Below are positions 1-11,603 of a stretch of 64,000 bases of DNA, one piece after another. Numbering within the stretch: the first letter of the stretch is position 1; the number at the start of each line of letters is the position of its first letter. The notes beneath the pieces are model-generated. The model did no database searches. It saw only the letters and a program-made list of their open reading frames with translations, and had not been told where the DNA came from. Where the stretch lies: assembly GCA_024336345.1 (NCBI GenBank), contig JANFOG010000001.1, positions 310,001 to 374,000 of the forward strand, given 5' to 3'. This DNA is from Mariannaea sp. PMI_226. Its lineage: Eukaryota; Ascomycota; Sordariomycetes; Hypocreales; Nectriaceae. A program made the position numbers and the translations under genes.

Positions 1-708
1 GACGAGAAGTGGGAGCTGAACCCTGGTGACGGAGCTTTCTATGGCCCCAAGATTGATATTACCCTGTACGATGCTCTCCGCCGAGACCACCAGTGCGGTA
101 CCATTCAGCTAGACTTCAACCTTCCTCGGCGATTCAAGCTTCGATATGTGGCTGGCAAGGATGAGAGCGGCGTCAGCGATGGCAGCAACCCTGAGGAGGA
201 TCTGCCTGCAGGCTACTCCCGACCTGTTATGATCCACCGAGCTGTCATGGGCAGCTTTGAGCGCATGTTTGGTGTTCTTACCGAGCACTTTGGTGGCAAG
301 TGGCCCTTCTGGCTGAGCCCCCGCCAGATCCTGGTTGTCCCTGTCATGCCTGCTGTCAACGACTACGCTGAGGAGGTGCAGAGCATTTTCAAGCAGAAGG
401 GTATTTACATCGATACCGACCTGAGCAGCAACACCTTCCAGAAGAAGATTCGAACTGGACAGCTTGAGCAATACAACTTCATCTTTGGTAAGTGATCACC
501 AACACATATAAATAGCCTAGCTTGGGTTACGAAAGCTAACAATGTTCATCTAGTCGTTGGTGCTGAGGAGGCCAAGACCCGCACTGTCAACATCCGCAAC
601 CGTGACGACCAAGCTACCCAGACCAAGGGTGAACTGATTCCTGTCGAGGAGGCCCTTGAGAAGCTCGTCCGTCTGAAGGAGAGCAAGGAGCTTGTGAACA
701 AAATCTGA
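1..708 (+). CDS. THS1: Threonyl-tRNA synthetase, cytosolic, C-terminal part (5' truncated by window)
   Basis: This gene charges tRNA-Thr with threonine (class II aminoacyl-tRNA synthetase). Exons are 1-487 and 554-708; the intron at 488-553 has GTAAGT and TAG ends, and the frame is open from base 1. The visible 213 residues hold the end of the catalytic core: [14 protein letters not shown], then [14 protein letters not shown], then the motif 3 region [16 protein letters not shown], whose His is the third zinc ligand and whose Arg contacts ATP in this family. After [12 protein letters not shown] comes the HGTP anticodon-binding domain, with the conserved [16 protein letters not shown] stretch spanning the intron. 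The product ends in [10 protein letters not shown] with a TGA stop. Only the 5' two-thirds are missing, because of the window edge. Nothing is unusual. Identity is very secure. Confidence 0.96.
488..553 (+). other. Intron in THS1
   Basis: A 66-nt intron with 5' GTAAGTGATC and 3' CATCTAG. Splicing joins ATC TTT G to TC GTT GGT, restoring IFVVGAEE in the anticodon-binding domain. Reading through would reach the in-frame TGA inside GTAAGTGA. Confidence 0.93.
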
Positions 709-979
709 TCTATATAACTAGCAGAAAAAGGAAATGAGGACAAAACGATAGAGTAGAGAAGTTGGCTGAATGTAGCGTATTGGCTTCGGGGAGAAGATGA
801 ACGCATTCATGATGCAGGTAGAAAGTGATCTAATGATGAATTGTAACGCGAACTGTATGTGTATTTGCGTATGTAGATGTATGTATGTATGTACCTATAC
901 TGGCAGAGACGTGGGCACACCACGATCAATAGAAGGAATAAAAGCCGTTGGAATGAAAGCCAGACACAAAAGAGACATG

Positions 980-996
980 CACACACACACACACAC
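980..996. repeat. (CA)n microsatellite
   Basis: About eight CA units, close to the THS1 3' end. Confidence 0.9.
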
Positions 997-1038
997 TTAC
1001 GTTTGACGAGTAGATGAGTTTCAAGGTAGCGGAAATAG

Positions 1039-1068
<30 letters not shown>
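1039..1068. repeat. Poly-A tract, 30 nt
   Basis: An uninterrupted run of 30 A. It is not next to a retroelement open frame and has no visible target-site duplication, so it is read as a simple repeat rather than a retroposon tail. Confidence 0.9.
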
Positions 1069-1069
<1 letters not shown>

Positions 1070-1596
1070 CCACCAGGAGGAGGTGCTGTGACCAGTTGCA
1101 GAGGATTGAGAATGCAGTTTGGATGTACCCAAGAGGAAAGGACATGGAGGAAGGACAAGACAGGATTCGGTCAATGAGGAACGATTGCGTGGGGGTTGTG
1201 CGTTGGGACTTGGAGAGAGTCGAGCTACGGCACGTTCTAAAACATGGTGGTACGAAAAGTGACATCAATGGCTTGAAAATAAAAAGAAAAGAAACAAAAG
1301 AGAGATAGGAAAGGAGGAAACGGTAGAGTAGGAAGAAATAAAAAAAAAACAAAGAATTGCGCGGCGAGAGTTCAGCTGGTGTGTCTACCACCCTCAGAAA
1401 CGAGGTGCATCACAACGGTTGCCTCGTGATGACGGAGTTGGAGGGCCGACTAGCGAATCAAGACGAGGAGTCGGGCACGAAATTAAGAAATCAGAGGAGA
1501 GGAGGACTTTGCGCAATTGCTTGTCAAAAAGTCTCATCAACTTTACAATGACTCGACTGATTCATTGGGGAAAAAGATAGGAGAAGGGGAGGGGGA

Positions 1597-1621
1597 GGGG
1601 GGGGGGGGGGGGGGGGGGGGG
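1597..1621. repeat. Poly-G tract, 25 nt
   Basis: An uninterrupted G25 run inside a longer purine-rich stretch (about 1576-1632). It can form G-quadruplex structures and is likely to be unstable in length. Confidence 0.9.
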
Positions 1622-1904
1622 AGGAAGAGGGGAGTGTATGCAGAGACATGAGACACGGCTCGAAGACAAGAGTGAGATAACTACCCTTACGTACGTACGT
1701 AGGCACTCTGTTGTCCAAAAAAGAATCCTCACTCCGTCAGCTGCTGAGAAACGGCGGAGAGGAGATGGGATGAGGATGAGGACCAAAGAGAGAGAAAAAA
1801 AAGACTCGTCATAATACGGTCAGCAGAAGAAGCTGAGTGTGACTCGAGATGATGCCAACACTAGACTATTTTTGTCTCATCCTCTCTGTCTTCTTTTTCT
1901 TCCT

Positions 1905-1923
1905 CTGCTGCTGCTGCTGCTGC
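1905..1923. repeat. (CTG)6 microsatellite
   Basis: Six CTG units in a pyrimidine-rich stretch. It is not inside a recognisable coding frame. Confidence 0.85.
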
Positions 1924-2110
1924 TTCTATCAATTAATCCTTGCAACGTTGTCACCGTTGTCCAATGATTCACTGTGGAATTATTCCGCACTCTAGTCGGT
2001 AGACCGCATCAGAGGGGTGATGTGCGGTAGGGATATCAACTAGTCTATCTGAGTTCGGGTTGCTCTGATCATCTTTCGGTATCATATTGAATATTGGGGA
2101 CCTAAAAACG

Positions 2111-2211
2111 TATGTGTGTATGTGTGTGTGTGTGTGTGAGAGAGAGTGTGTGTGTGTGGACACACATCCGCATACGCATACGCATACGCATACACACACG
2201 CCCACGCCCAC
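2111..2211. repeat. Compound microsatellite: GT/GA, then hexamers
   Basis: A GT-rich run with a short GAGAGA insert (2111-2158) is followed by four tandem CGCATA hexamers at 2169-2192 and two CGCCCA-like hexamers. The sequence steps from one repeat unit to a related one, as in replication-slippage arrays. Confidence 0.85.
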
Positions 2212-4201
2212 GCCGAGAGTGTGAGTTATTTCGACCCGGAAATACGAAGTATCGGATCTCAGATCTCAGGTTTTCTTTCTTTTTCCTTTTTTTTTCCTTT
2301 CTTTTTTCTCCTTCTTTCCGTTCCACCACTGCAAGTATGTGCGATAGATGAGATATTGTGTAGTATTTGTCAGGAGGCACACTATGTGCGGATTTATCTG
2401 AGAAGTATCTCTTTTTCCTTTTTCCTTTTTTTCCTTTTTTTCTTTCTCGGTCTACCCGTCAACCAACAAGGAGACTTGAGAACAGCAGCAGGTAGAAAAA
2501 GTGAATGAAAAAAAAAAAAAAAAGGAGAGTGAAATTTCAGAAGAGAATCAAGACGGCTGATGAGGAGAGGGCCAAATACTAGCGCCAACGAACATGGGAT
2601 AATTACTGGTGTACTATGTCGGTCGGTAGGTAAGCTACGGAGTACAAGACGTAAACAATTACCAAGCATTGTGCAACAACTCGACTGCTGCATGCTGCGT
2701 ATGTATGTACGTCTATAGGCGTTGCGTTGTTGTACGGAGCACAGAGTAATAAAAGTGCCCATTTAGAGTATTTAAACCGATGCACACGCAAGAACAAGAA
2801 AACAAGGCTCTTGTGTTACCTCGCTTGTCATATATTGCTTCCTTGCATCGTCAACCTACCATGCAAGCTATAGACGCTGGAATGGAGATTCGTTTATACA
2901 TAGTCCAATGATTACCAGGTAGCCAGCCCTAGGTAGTCCTGTGATAGGCACAGAATTTATTTGATGATCTGCCTTTTCTTCCACGGGAAAAGGCAAGTCA
3001 AAATAGGTAAGATGGTAGCGTAGTCATGATGCCCCATGTTGAGGACATGTTTGCTGATGGAAAGACATGGATGTAAAATGTACTTGGCTGCCACGACGTT
3101 GACGTGCATTCAGACCAGACGCTTTTGAATAAAGCGCATTTCCTGGAATGCGACCCTGCAGCTGTACTTGGCTCGTGACGGGAATTGTGCCCTTCCTGAT
3201 TTGTGGGCGTGCATAAAATCTGTCAGACGCGCCCTTTTTTGTTTGGCCTGTTTGAGCTTTTTCCTGCCATTTGGTTGAGGATGGATGGAGGATGGATGGT
3301 CGGAAGAAGACCAAATGATTGACCCAGGTGTACAGTGTACAGTGATTACCCTACAGAACAGCATGAAGACAGATGAGACGGTTACAATCACCCTCGACGA
3401 CGACGGTCTACAGTAAGTAATAGCAGCCAGCAACGGTGTCAACGGTACATACATAGTATTTAAATTGGTATGTAGCAGTTACATAGGGCCTGACGTCGAT
3501 CATGGAAGCTGATCATGACACACACCCGGTTCTTGGACCCCGACCCCGACCCCGACCCCAATCAATCCTGATCGATAAAGAGGGTGCGCGCGGAGTCGGA
3601 CAGACAGACACCAGACGAGACCAGACCAGAGGCAATACTTATCCTACCTGCCCATGTACCTATGTACAAGAGGTACTACTATGTGAAGCAGTCTGTACAC
3701 TTATGTATGTATGTGAGTTAGAGTAATCGGGGATCTCGACAAGGGTTCGATATGCAGGCCACTCCGCTTTCGGTCTTTCGGCCTTTGGGATCCTCGCGCG
3801 CGTATCATTATCAGGGTATATGCACTTGACATTGCTGTTGATGTTTTTTGGTTGGGCAACTTACGCACATAGCTTTTGTGCGAGTCGGCAGACAAAGTAC
3901 TGGACAGTACATAACAGATTTGTGGGTTGATAATTGCAATCACAACAATCCCACCGTTGACTCTTGTCTCTTTTTCCGGCCCTTCTTTTCTTTTTATTTT
4001 ATTGGAGGGGTTTTTTTCTCAACAGTACTCCGTACTCGCCTCAGTGTATTTGTGCGACGACCTTGGATCGGCATTGTGCTTTGACTTTCTATGCGGATAG
4101 GACTGGGCGAATGTTCTTGAAAGTGATGAGAGATGTGACAGGAATTGAAGACATGTACAGTGGTTTGCTTTGCCGCCTTGTTGGGCTGTGATATGATTCT
4201 T

Positions 4202-4202
<1 letters not shown>

Positions 4203-4230
<28 letters not shown>
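4203..4230. repeat. (CA)14 microsatellite
   Basis: Fourteen CA units followed by CGCA-rich sequence. Confidence 0.9.
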
Positions 4231-4235
<5 letters not shown>

Positions 4236-4981
4236 GAAACGCACGCACGCACACGTCCGAAGTTATTTACCAGACATTGTCTAGCTGCGGCTACAGGAGA
4301 CGCAGCAGACCAATTGCACCATGATGAGTTGGCTGTGCTGACTCGCCTTATCGTACGTAGCAGGTACACTAGAACTGCTGGACATGTCGTCACCAATTCC
4401 AATTCAGTATGAAAAACGGCACATGAGAGCACTCCGTATGAGATGTGACATGAATGAGAGAGGGGGGGTAAGAGAAGAAAAAAAATGATAGACTGGCACG
4501 TGTGTTGCAACTCTCCATATCGTGGGTCGATGTGTCCAAAGATCAGGCAAGCCAACAAACAAGGCACGCAGAAGCCATTTAGGAAAAGCGCCCGACACGT
4601 CAAGATCGATCCGGGCAGACAAGATTCATCAATCGGAAAGCGCTGAATCCTGATCTCTGATCTGGAAGGGGATGACTTGTCCTGTGTAAATAATTACCCA
4701 GCGAAGGAGTAGAGTCGAGTTGAGTCGAGTCTAGTTCTAGTCTAGTCCGGGGTTCGAGTCGAGGGACCCTTCGTCAAAAGGCTGGGCTGGGCTGGCAAGC
4801 TGGGCAATCAGCTCATGGCCACCTCATTTTATTGCTTTAGACGAGAGATAATTCCACTCTTGCGTGCGATTTCCTTCTATTTTGTCATATATCATAATAG
4901 ACTAGCACACCGGTCGACAGCAAGATGAGCATCAAGCACTACAGACTTTGAGAAAATAATAATAATAATGGAGCATGACCC

Positions 4982-4998
4982 AAAAAAAAAAAAAAAAA
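4982..4998. repeat. Poly-A tract, 17 nt
   Basis: A homopolymer run in intergenic DNA. Confidence 0.85.
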
Positions 4999-5940
4999 GA
5001 ACCCCAGGACTACAATCGGCGATTTGGGTAATGTCCACGGTGGAGGGGGAAGACGAGGGGGAGGGGAAAACCCAGAAGAATGAGGCACGCGCACCGAGCA
5101 CGGCCTTGAGAGGACCAAAAAAAGGGTCTCGGCATGCACCGCCCTGGCAAGCAACCATGAGGCCATTCTCCAGGGAAGCTCCCAGCGTTTAACTGTGTAC
5201 AGAGTATGTGCTGCCAATGATATACGGGTGAGCTGCGTGAGCCGGAGGAGCTGGGGGAGCTGGAGGAGCTGAGAGTAGCTGGTGCCACCTCTCCCCCCCT
5301 CGCCTTGTCCGTCTAGATCTTGATTAGGAAGTTTAGGCGTCCTTGGTTTTCTTATTTTTCCTATTTCCTCTCTCTTTTCGTTTGAGGTTTGCGTCTCACA
5401 TGACCATTTAGTTTAAATTTGCCGTTATTATCATTATTATTATTAGTATTAGTTTTGCTAGTATTATTTATTTTTCCTCTCTCAAGCTCCCTTGCCTGCT
5501 GCATCCATCTTTTGATACATGTCTCTTCTTGACCGTCATACACAAGACTACCTTACCTACTTCCTACCTAGGCGTCCTGCGTTGAGGCAGTCCAGCCTAG
5601 GAAGCGGTAAGGAATGCATTTGGAGGCGGCCCGCTCTCTGGCCTCTCACTCTACGATGCTGCCGTTGTCTCGCCCATCCCGAACCGTCGGTACTCGCCAC
5701 TTGGGCAGTCATTTCCAATTCCCCCTCCCCCCTCCCCCTCCCCCTCAATTCAGCTTCCTTCGTTCAGTTACTTACATTAGATACGGCATCTTTCCTTTCT
5801 CTAAACTAGTCTTTGATCTACGTAGTAGTCTGGTTGTGAGACCGAAGTAATCTGTGCTTTTTGGACCTATCAACGATACAGCCAAGAACATGAAAAGCAA
5901 CCCAGACAAAAGGGGGGTAAAAATAGAGAACCCCCCCTCC

Positions 5941-5966
5941 AAAAAAAAAAAAAAAAAAAAAAAAAA
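5941..5966. repeat. Poly-A tract, 26 nt
   Basis: A homopolymer run directly after a short C-rich stretch in intergenic DNA. Confidence 0.9.
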
Positions 5967-8900
5967 GGCAATGAGGAAAGAGGATGGAATGAGGAAAAGC
6001 AAGAGGAAGAGGGGGCCGCTTTCATGCAAAACACGTTTGCTCAGCCAAGATGGATGCGGTGCCTGCACAGACTACGGTAGGTACAGGATAGCAAGTAACG
6101 TGGGCTGGTGCATAAGAAAAGGTAGATACGGATGCGCACACACACACGCACCCAACAGCTAATACGGGTGGAAATACCAGACGTACTACATGGTATGTAA
6201 ATGTAAAGTACCCCATTATCCTATGCATGACATGGATGGCTTTGTCCCAAAACCGCTGACTAGTCTCGGCTGACCTCGTCGCACATACTCGAGAGCATGT
6301 TGTGTTACCCTACCTCCCCCATCCATCCGGGCGACAACTGCATTATTCACGAGGCACAGGACATGTTATTAGTCAACCAAAGCTAATTATTTCCTCAAGT
6401 TGACAAGAGAAAAAAAATAGTCACAGGGGTTGTCTGATAGGAACGTAATCACGCAGTAGAACAGGTAAAGATGGGCTGGTCAGCCAAGGGAATGTACTCT
6501 GAAGTAATGCGCCGCTTGGTTTGTGCTGCTTTCGGTCAACCATCCAATCTGACTCGGAGTTACCCCGTGTATAGTTCTTTGTATCTCGTTTCTATCCAAT
6601 CTGTATCTATCTACAGCATGTATGTATGTATCCATCCGTCCATCCATCCATCAATCGAGCCTTCTCTCTTCTCCTCTTCAGCCGAAGCCCCGCTCACCTC
6701 ATGAAATCCTTCTCACTTAATTTGTGCACGGTACATTTTTTTTTAAGCTTGAACCCTTCAATCTTCAGCAAAGCTGGAAGCATGGATTTCCGGGCACGGG
6801 CCTCATTCTCACTATCTCTCTCTCTCTCTCGTTCCCCGTCTTGACCCAAATCGGGCATCGAAAACCGCTGCAGCTCTACGGTAAGGGGATGCCCTGTCAT
6901 CCCTTTGCCCTCGGGCCGGTGTATTGCCTGCCCCGAGCGAGTTCAGGGACTTTGGCTCAGACCATCCCTGGGATGATGAGAAAATCACAATGATGAAAAT
7001 GAGAATATAAATAGAAGTATAAAAAGAAAAAGAAAGATGAGAGGTTTTTTTTATTCGGTTTAATTTTAGAAGCTTTTTCTTGATTGGTATGAGGAATGAA
7101 GGAAAAGAGTATCAAAAGAGGCTCTACTGATTATCATCATACATACATACATACATATCTACCTCCGATAAAGTGCATACAGGGTTGTTTGGTAGTCGGG
7201 TTGGAAAATGGTCCCTTTGACTTCGTTCTCGGCATGAAATTGAACCCCCCCCCTCCCCCCGGTAAAAAAGAAAACAATTACCAGGACATGGACTAAAGCG
7301 AAGTAGTATACGACGTACGCCGTGTGTGTGATTATTATTACCCCAGATCTTCATTACAGGAAGACCTGCCATATACCACCTTGATACCTACCATAGACGG
7401 GCCCCGATACCATCAAATCATTGAATTCCATACCTGATGAACCTCTCGATACAAGGTACCTGGGTGCATCATTGCTCTTCTTTGCGTCCAGGTGAAGATA
7501 CTCATCAGGGGTGCCCCAAGTAACGATAGTCCCGTATTGTCAAATGATGGATAATGAATGACACCTACCCACACCCCTAGGTATCTACATGGGAGAGTTA
7601 ATGGATGTTTGTACATGCCAGCCAAAGGCATTGTTCACACTGGTGATTGGCTTTGTGCGTCCCTGCTTACTACGCGTTGTCCCATGCTGTACTTTGATTG
7701 TAAAGTCCGACTCGAGTCAAAAGAAGGACTCGCATCATGGTTCCATCTTCCATCCCCCTTGTCCGCTCTTGGACCTCTTTAGGCGTCTTGGGCGTCTTGG
7801 GGCCTCCTCTTGGCTTTGGTTAGTCAGTCTCCACTTTCCCTCCACGGGGACCTCCACCTGAGCACTTCTTGACACCCTCCCCATCCATCCACATTTGCCC
7901 TCTGCCTCCTCTTGGGGTAATTAATTGCCTTGCCTTACTTCGCTAAGTACCTACTCCATACACCATACACCACCAGCCATCGCCATCCATCACGATACAT
8001 GTTCCTTCAGTGACAACGTCCGGGCGCTTTTGCATCCCCCCTCCCCTTCTCCTCTCTTCTCCTCTCCCACTCTCCCCCTTCTCTCTTACTCCTCCTTCTC
8101 CTCCTCCCCCTTCCTATTCTCGCGCCTTTCCCAATTGATGTGGCGCGGGCGCTGGCTCCCGGTCTGTCTTTTGACGAGAACGCACCTCACTTGTTCCTCC
8201 TTGTCTACTCAGTCCCGGATTGGTCAGACGTTTATGACCACTCAAGTTGGAGGTAGGATACCATACCATACCTACTGTTAATAGTTACCTTGTACCTACA
8301 TTTATACCACACTCGATCTCGCCCATCCATCCATCCATCCACCCATAATAAAGCCGCTACCCGCCCAACCTCGATAACTCTCCAGTGGCAGGCTGAGGCT
8401 GACTCTTTAACGGGTTGCATACAGTTTCTTGTCTCTTATGCTCCACGGCGTTCCCGACTTGGCCAACCTCAACGCTTTGCGTCTGACCTACCTTTTCCAA
8501 TCCTCACTCTCGCTCGCTATTATTTCGTCCCTCTCTACGACATCAAGCAAGCTGCCACGTCCGCCGTCGGCGATAGATCTTCTTCTGCCGTCTCCGCCCC
8601 CGCGAGTCCCCCTGTCTTCAATTGAGGCTTTCGCAAGGCTACTTTAGTGGACAACCTCTCTCACCCCCAGGCTTTACCCCCCCCAGGTTTTGCCTACGGC
8701 TGCGAGCCCTTTCTAAATCGTCCCCTGTGGCCAAGACATCTTGTCATTTGAAGAAGCCTGCCGAGGGTGACACTCAAATGCTTCAACCGATTTCCCTAAC
8801 GGTCTACATCTTTGCCTGCACATCCTCTTCACCCTCTTCTTCTTCCTCTTCCTCGCCCCTCCGCTATCGTCACGATTTCCCTTCCTCTCCTGTTTTCCGT

Positions 8901-9236
8901 CGTCAACAATCCCTAGGCTACCAGCTAGCTAGCTAGCTCACTAGCCTTCATTCAACTCCATTGTCTTACCGTTCGACGCTACCAGTCGCGCTACGCTAAA
9001 CACCCGAACTGTCAAAGTCAACGTCAATGCCAACGCCCCCCCCTCTCTCTCCCGAATCAAACGACAATCATCAACTCTCCTCGTGGCCCAAAGTAGAAAA
9101 ATACTGTCTCACTTCTAAAGCATGCCTATTCTAAACTGTCCATTGGCCATCAAGCACCATTAAGCCCCATCTCCTTCACAAATGCAGACCCTTCCCCCAA
9201 AGACTAAAAAAGTCTCCTCCCCCCGTCGTTGCCACG

Positions 9237-11603
9237 ATGCGAGATTCGTCTCATTTCCCCAAGGCGGATTGCAACAGGGAAGAAGCTATCGCTGAACCCG
9301 ACTACTGGGACGAGGGCTTTCAAGCTCATCTCCAAGTCTCCCCCACCTCCGTCGCTAGCGCTCATCCTGATCAAGCTCCGATCCTGGGTACTGGACAAGG
9401 TCTTCATTTCCATTCCTCTGGACCCCCTCATGACGTCCTCGTCGATATACCCAACGTGTTGATGATAGAGAACTTCTCCACCAACGCTTCCGCGATTGCA
9501 AACACTACCATAGCGGTAACCAGCTCCCTTGCTCTATCCACTACTTCGTCCGCCCTCCAACGAGACAGCAACGAGCTGCGTGGCCACCCCGACTCCGATA
9601 TAGACCATAGTACTGATCCCATCATCCAAACCTTGCCCCAACCACCTCAACCAGACGGTTTCAATAGCACCATTCCTCCAATTACTCTCGGCTCCGATGT
9701 CAGCACCAGCCACGAATCTGAGGACTATTATGATTTAGATATGAGTGACGATAATTATGGCGGTGTTCCCTTGTATGGTATGGATGATGATATCGAGAGC
9801 AATGAAAGTATCATGGAGCTCGATTCTCCAGACCTCGCTGCCTCCATCGATTCCCAGGACAGCGACGAGGAAGATCTCGATAGTGAAGAGGAGGAGGAGG
9901 AGGAAATGGAAGGGGAAGAACCTACCCCCGTTGCCCTTCCTCCATTAATGCCGATTGGGTTCCAAATATTTCAAATGCCGCCCATCATGAACAACCAAGA
10001 CGATATGGGGCCGCTCATCGGTTTAGATCAGATTCCCAACCAGTTCCTAGACGACACTCCCATGATCAGCAATCCGAACCCGATGATGCTTGGATCGGAA
10101 AACCTATGCTTATTCGATTTTCTCCGGCATTGGGCGCTTCGGTATCGTATGTCACGTTTTCATGGCCAGGGCTTCCATACCTATCCTCTTGATATAAGCT
10201 CCATTCGCCAACAGGCAGCCTTGGAAATCAAGGAAGTCAAGTATTCAGATCTACAAGGAGACTCATGCGACATGCAGGGCCTTGATTGGTACTCAATGGA
10301 TACGAACCGAGAACTCGCTCGTGTGTGGCGATGCAGAGACTTTGCAAACTATACGAATAAACATGGTTCTGATGTCAAACCAGTGAGTGTTTCAATCAAG
10401 TAGACTGAAGGGGGGTTTTTTTTTTCAAAAAAAAAAAAAAAAAAAGAAATGCAATTAAACTAACTGCTTCCTCAATAGCCCGGGGCTCTGGATACTATCC
10501 TTCCAGCAACGGACAGCTTTTTCAGATTCAGAAGTCTGCTAGTTCGCAAGGATGTCAACCTTGCACACTTCCAGCTCCGCAGTGTTCTCGCATGTCCCTC
10601 ACGGACGGGAGCCTTCTACCCGAGCTATCGAGCTATTAATCGCATCAACGTTGATTCAAAGGAAACAGAGATGGCTGTTGACCTAAGAAGCATACATGGT
10701 TTAGGATCCGTCATTTCCACTTTGGATGCCAACCACGGTGTTCTGATGGCTGGCATGTTCAATGGAGAATATTGCTTGAAGAACCTCGATTCAGAGGACA
10801 AGAGGCATTATGCAAGTGGCCGGATTACCAACAACCCAAAGGCTATTACCAACCACTTGCAGATATACCTTCCTCGACGATCATCCATGCCTGTCGCGGC
10901 ACTTGTGAACAACGATAACGGATTCCGTGTACTGGATCTAGCTACTGAGAAGTTGGTTTCGGAAAAGATGATAAACTATTCGCCAAACTGCTCAGCAATC
11001 TCCCCCGATGGCCGCCTACGAGCTATTGTAGGTGATAAACTGGAGGTGACGATCTACGACGCAGATACAGGCCATATGATACATGAACTAGCAGGTCACC
11101 GCGATTATGGCTTCTCTTGTGACTGGTCTGATGACGGTCGGACACTTGCTACGGGCAATCAAGACAAGACAGTTAAAATATGGGATGCTCGCAAATGGTG
11201 CGACTCTCAGGGCGTCTGCCAGCCCCTCAAAACCATACAATCCAATATGGCTGGTGTTCGAAAACTACGCTTCTCCCCTGCTGGCAGCGGTCCAAGGGTC
11301 CTTGTTGCTGCTGAGGAGGCAGATTTTATCAACATTATCGATGCTCAAACTTTCGATTCTCAGCAGACGATTGACATCTTTGGTGAAATCTGCGGCATTG
11401 ATTTTACTAACGAAGGTCAAGATTTGAATATTCTATGCAGCGATCACGGTCGCGGCGGATTGCTTCAGCTAGAACGGCTAGGATCCGGTCCCGAGCCTTT
11501 TATTAGGGGTTCTGACTGGCGCCGCAATTCGGCTGGGTCAAGATATGGCAATGAGCCCTATCGCAGAAAACCAGCTATGCTAGACGAATTATGCATCTTT
11601 TAA
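9237..11603 (+). CDS. WD40-repeat protein with acidic N-terminal region (SPBC2A9.03-like)
   Basis: Exons 9237-10382 and 10479-11603 give 756 residues. Residues about 160-228 are very acidic (long Asp/Glu runs), and the first 160 are Ser/Thr-rich and look disordered. From about 385 on comes a beta-propeller: the clearest WD blade is residues 588-618, beginning AGHRDYGFSCDWSDDG and ending TVKIWD, with weaker blades before it (ISPDGRLRAIV) and after it (VRKLRFSPAG). This architecture matches the uncharacterised fungal WD-repeat family represented by S. pombe SPBC2A9.03. The molecular role is unknown; WD propellers are usually protein-binding platforms. The start is the first ATG of the open frame and follows a pyrimidine-rich leader, but Met76 is an alternative start. 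It has the longest upstream gene-free region but one in the window. Confidence 0.85.
10383..10478 (+). other. Intron in the WD40 gene with T-run/A-run inverted repeat
   Basis: A 96-nt intron, GTGAGT to AATAG, phase 0 between VKP and PGALD. It holds T10 (10416-10425), one C, then A19 (10427-10445), which could pair as a hairpin in the pre-mRNA. Confidence 0.88.

Larger units (their letters stand above)
709..9236. other. 8.5-kb gene-free intergenic region with many simple repeats
   Basis: I find no open frame with recognisable protein sequence here on either strand. The first few hundred bases are the THS1 3' flank (AATAAAA near 934). The middle holds many homopolymers and microsatellites, listed separately. 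From about 7740 to 9236 the + strand is strongly pyrimidine-rich (runs of CCTCTC and CTCCTTCTC), which in filamentous fungi marks promoters and 5' leaders, so this part probably belongs to the WD40 gene that starts at 9237. Short open frames at 7925-8281 and 8290-8625 encode low-complexity Ser/Pro/Leu peptides and look like chance readings of this pyrimidine-rich leader. Confidence 0.7.

Noticed and set aside
1039..1068. Poly-A run as a possible retroposon tail
   Set aside because: No reverse-transcriptase frame, no target duplication, and many similar homopolymers occur in the same region.
4700..4770. GGTTCGAGTC resembling a tRNA B box
   Set aside because: It sits in a GAGTC-type tandem repeat, with no A box upstream and no cloverleaf pairing.
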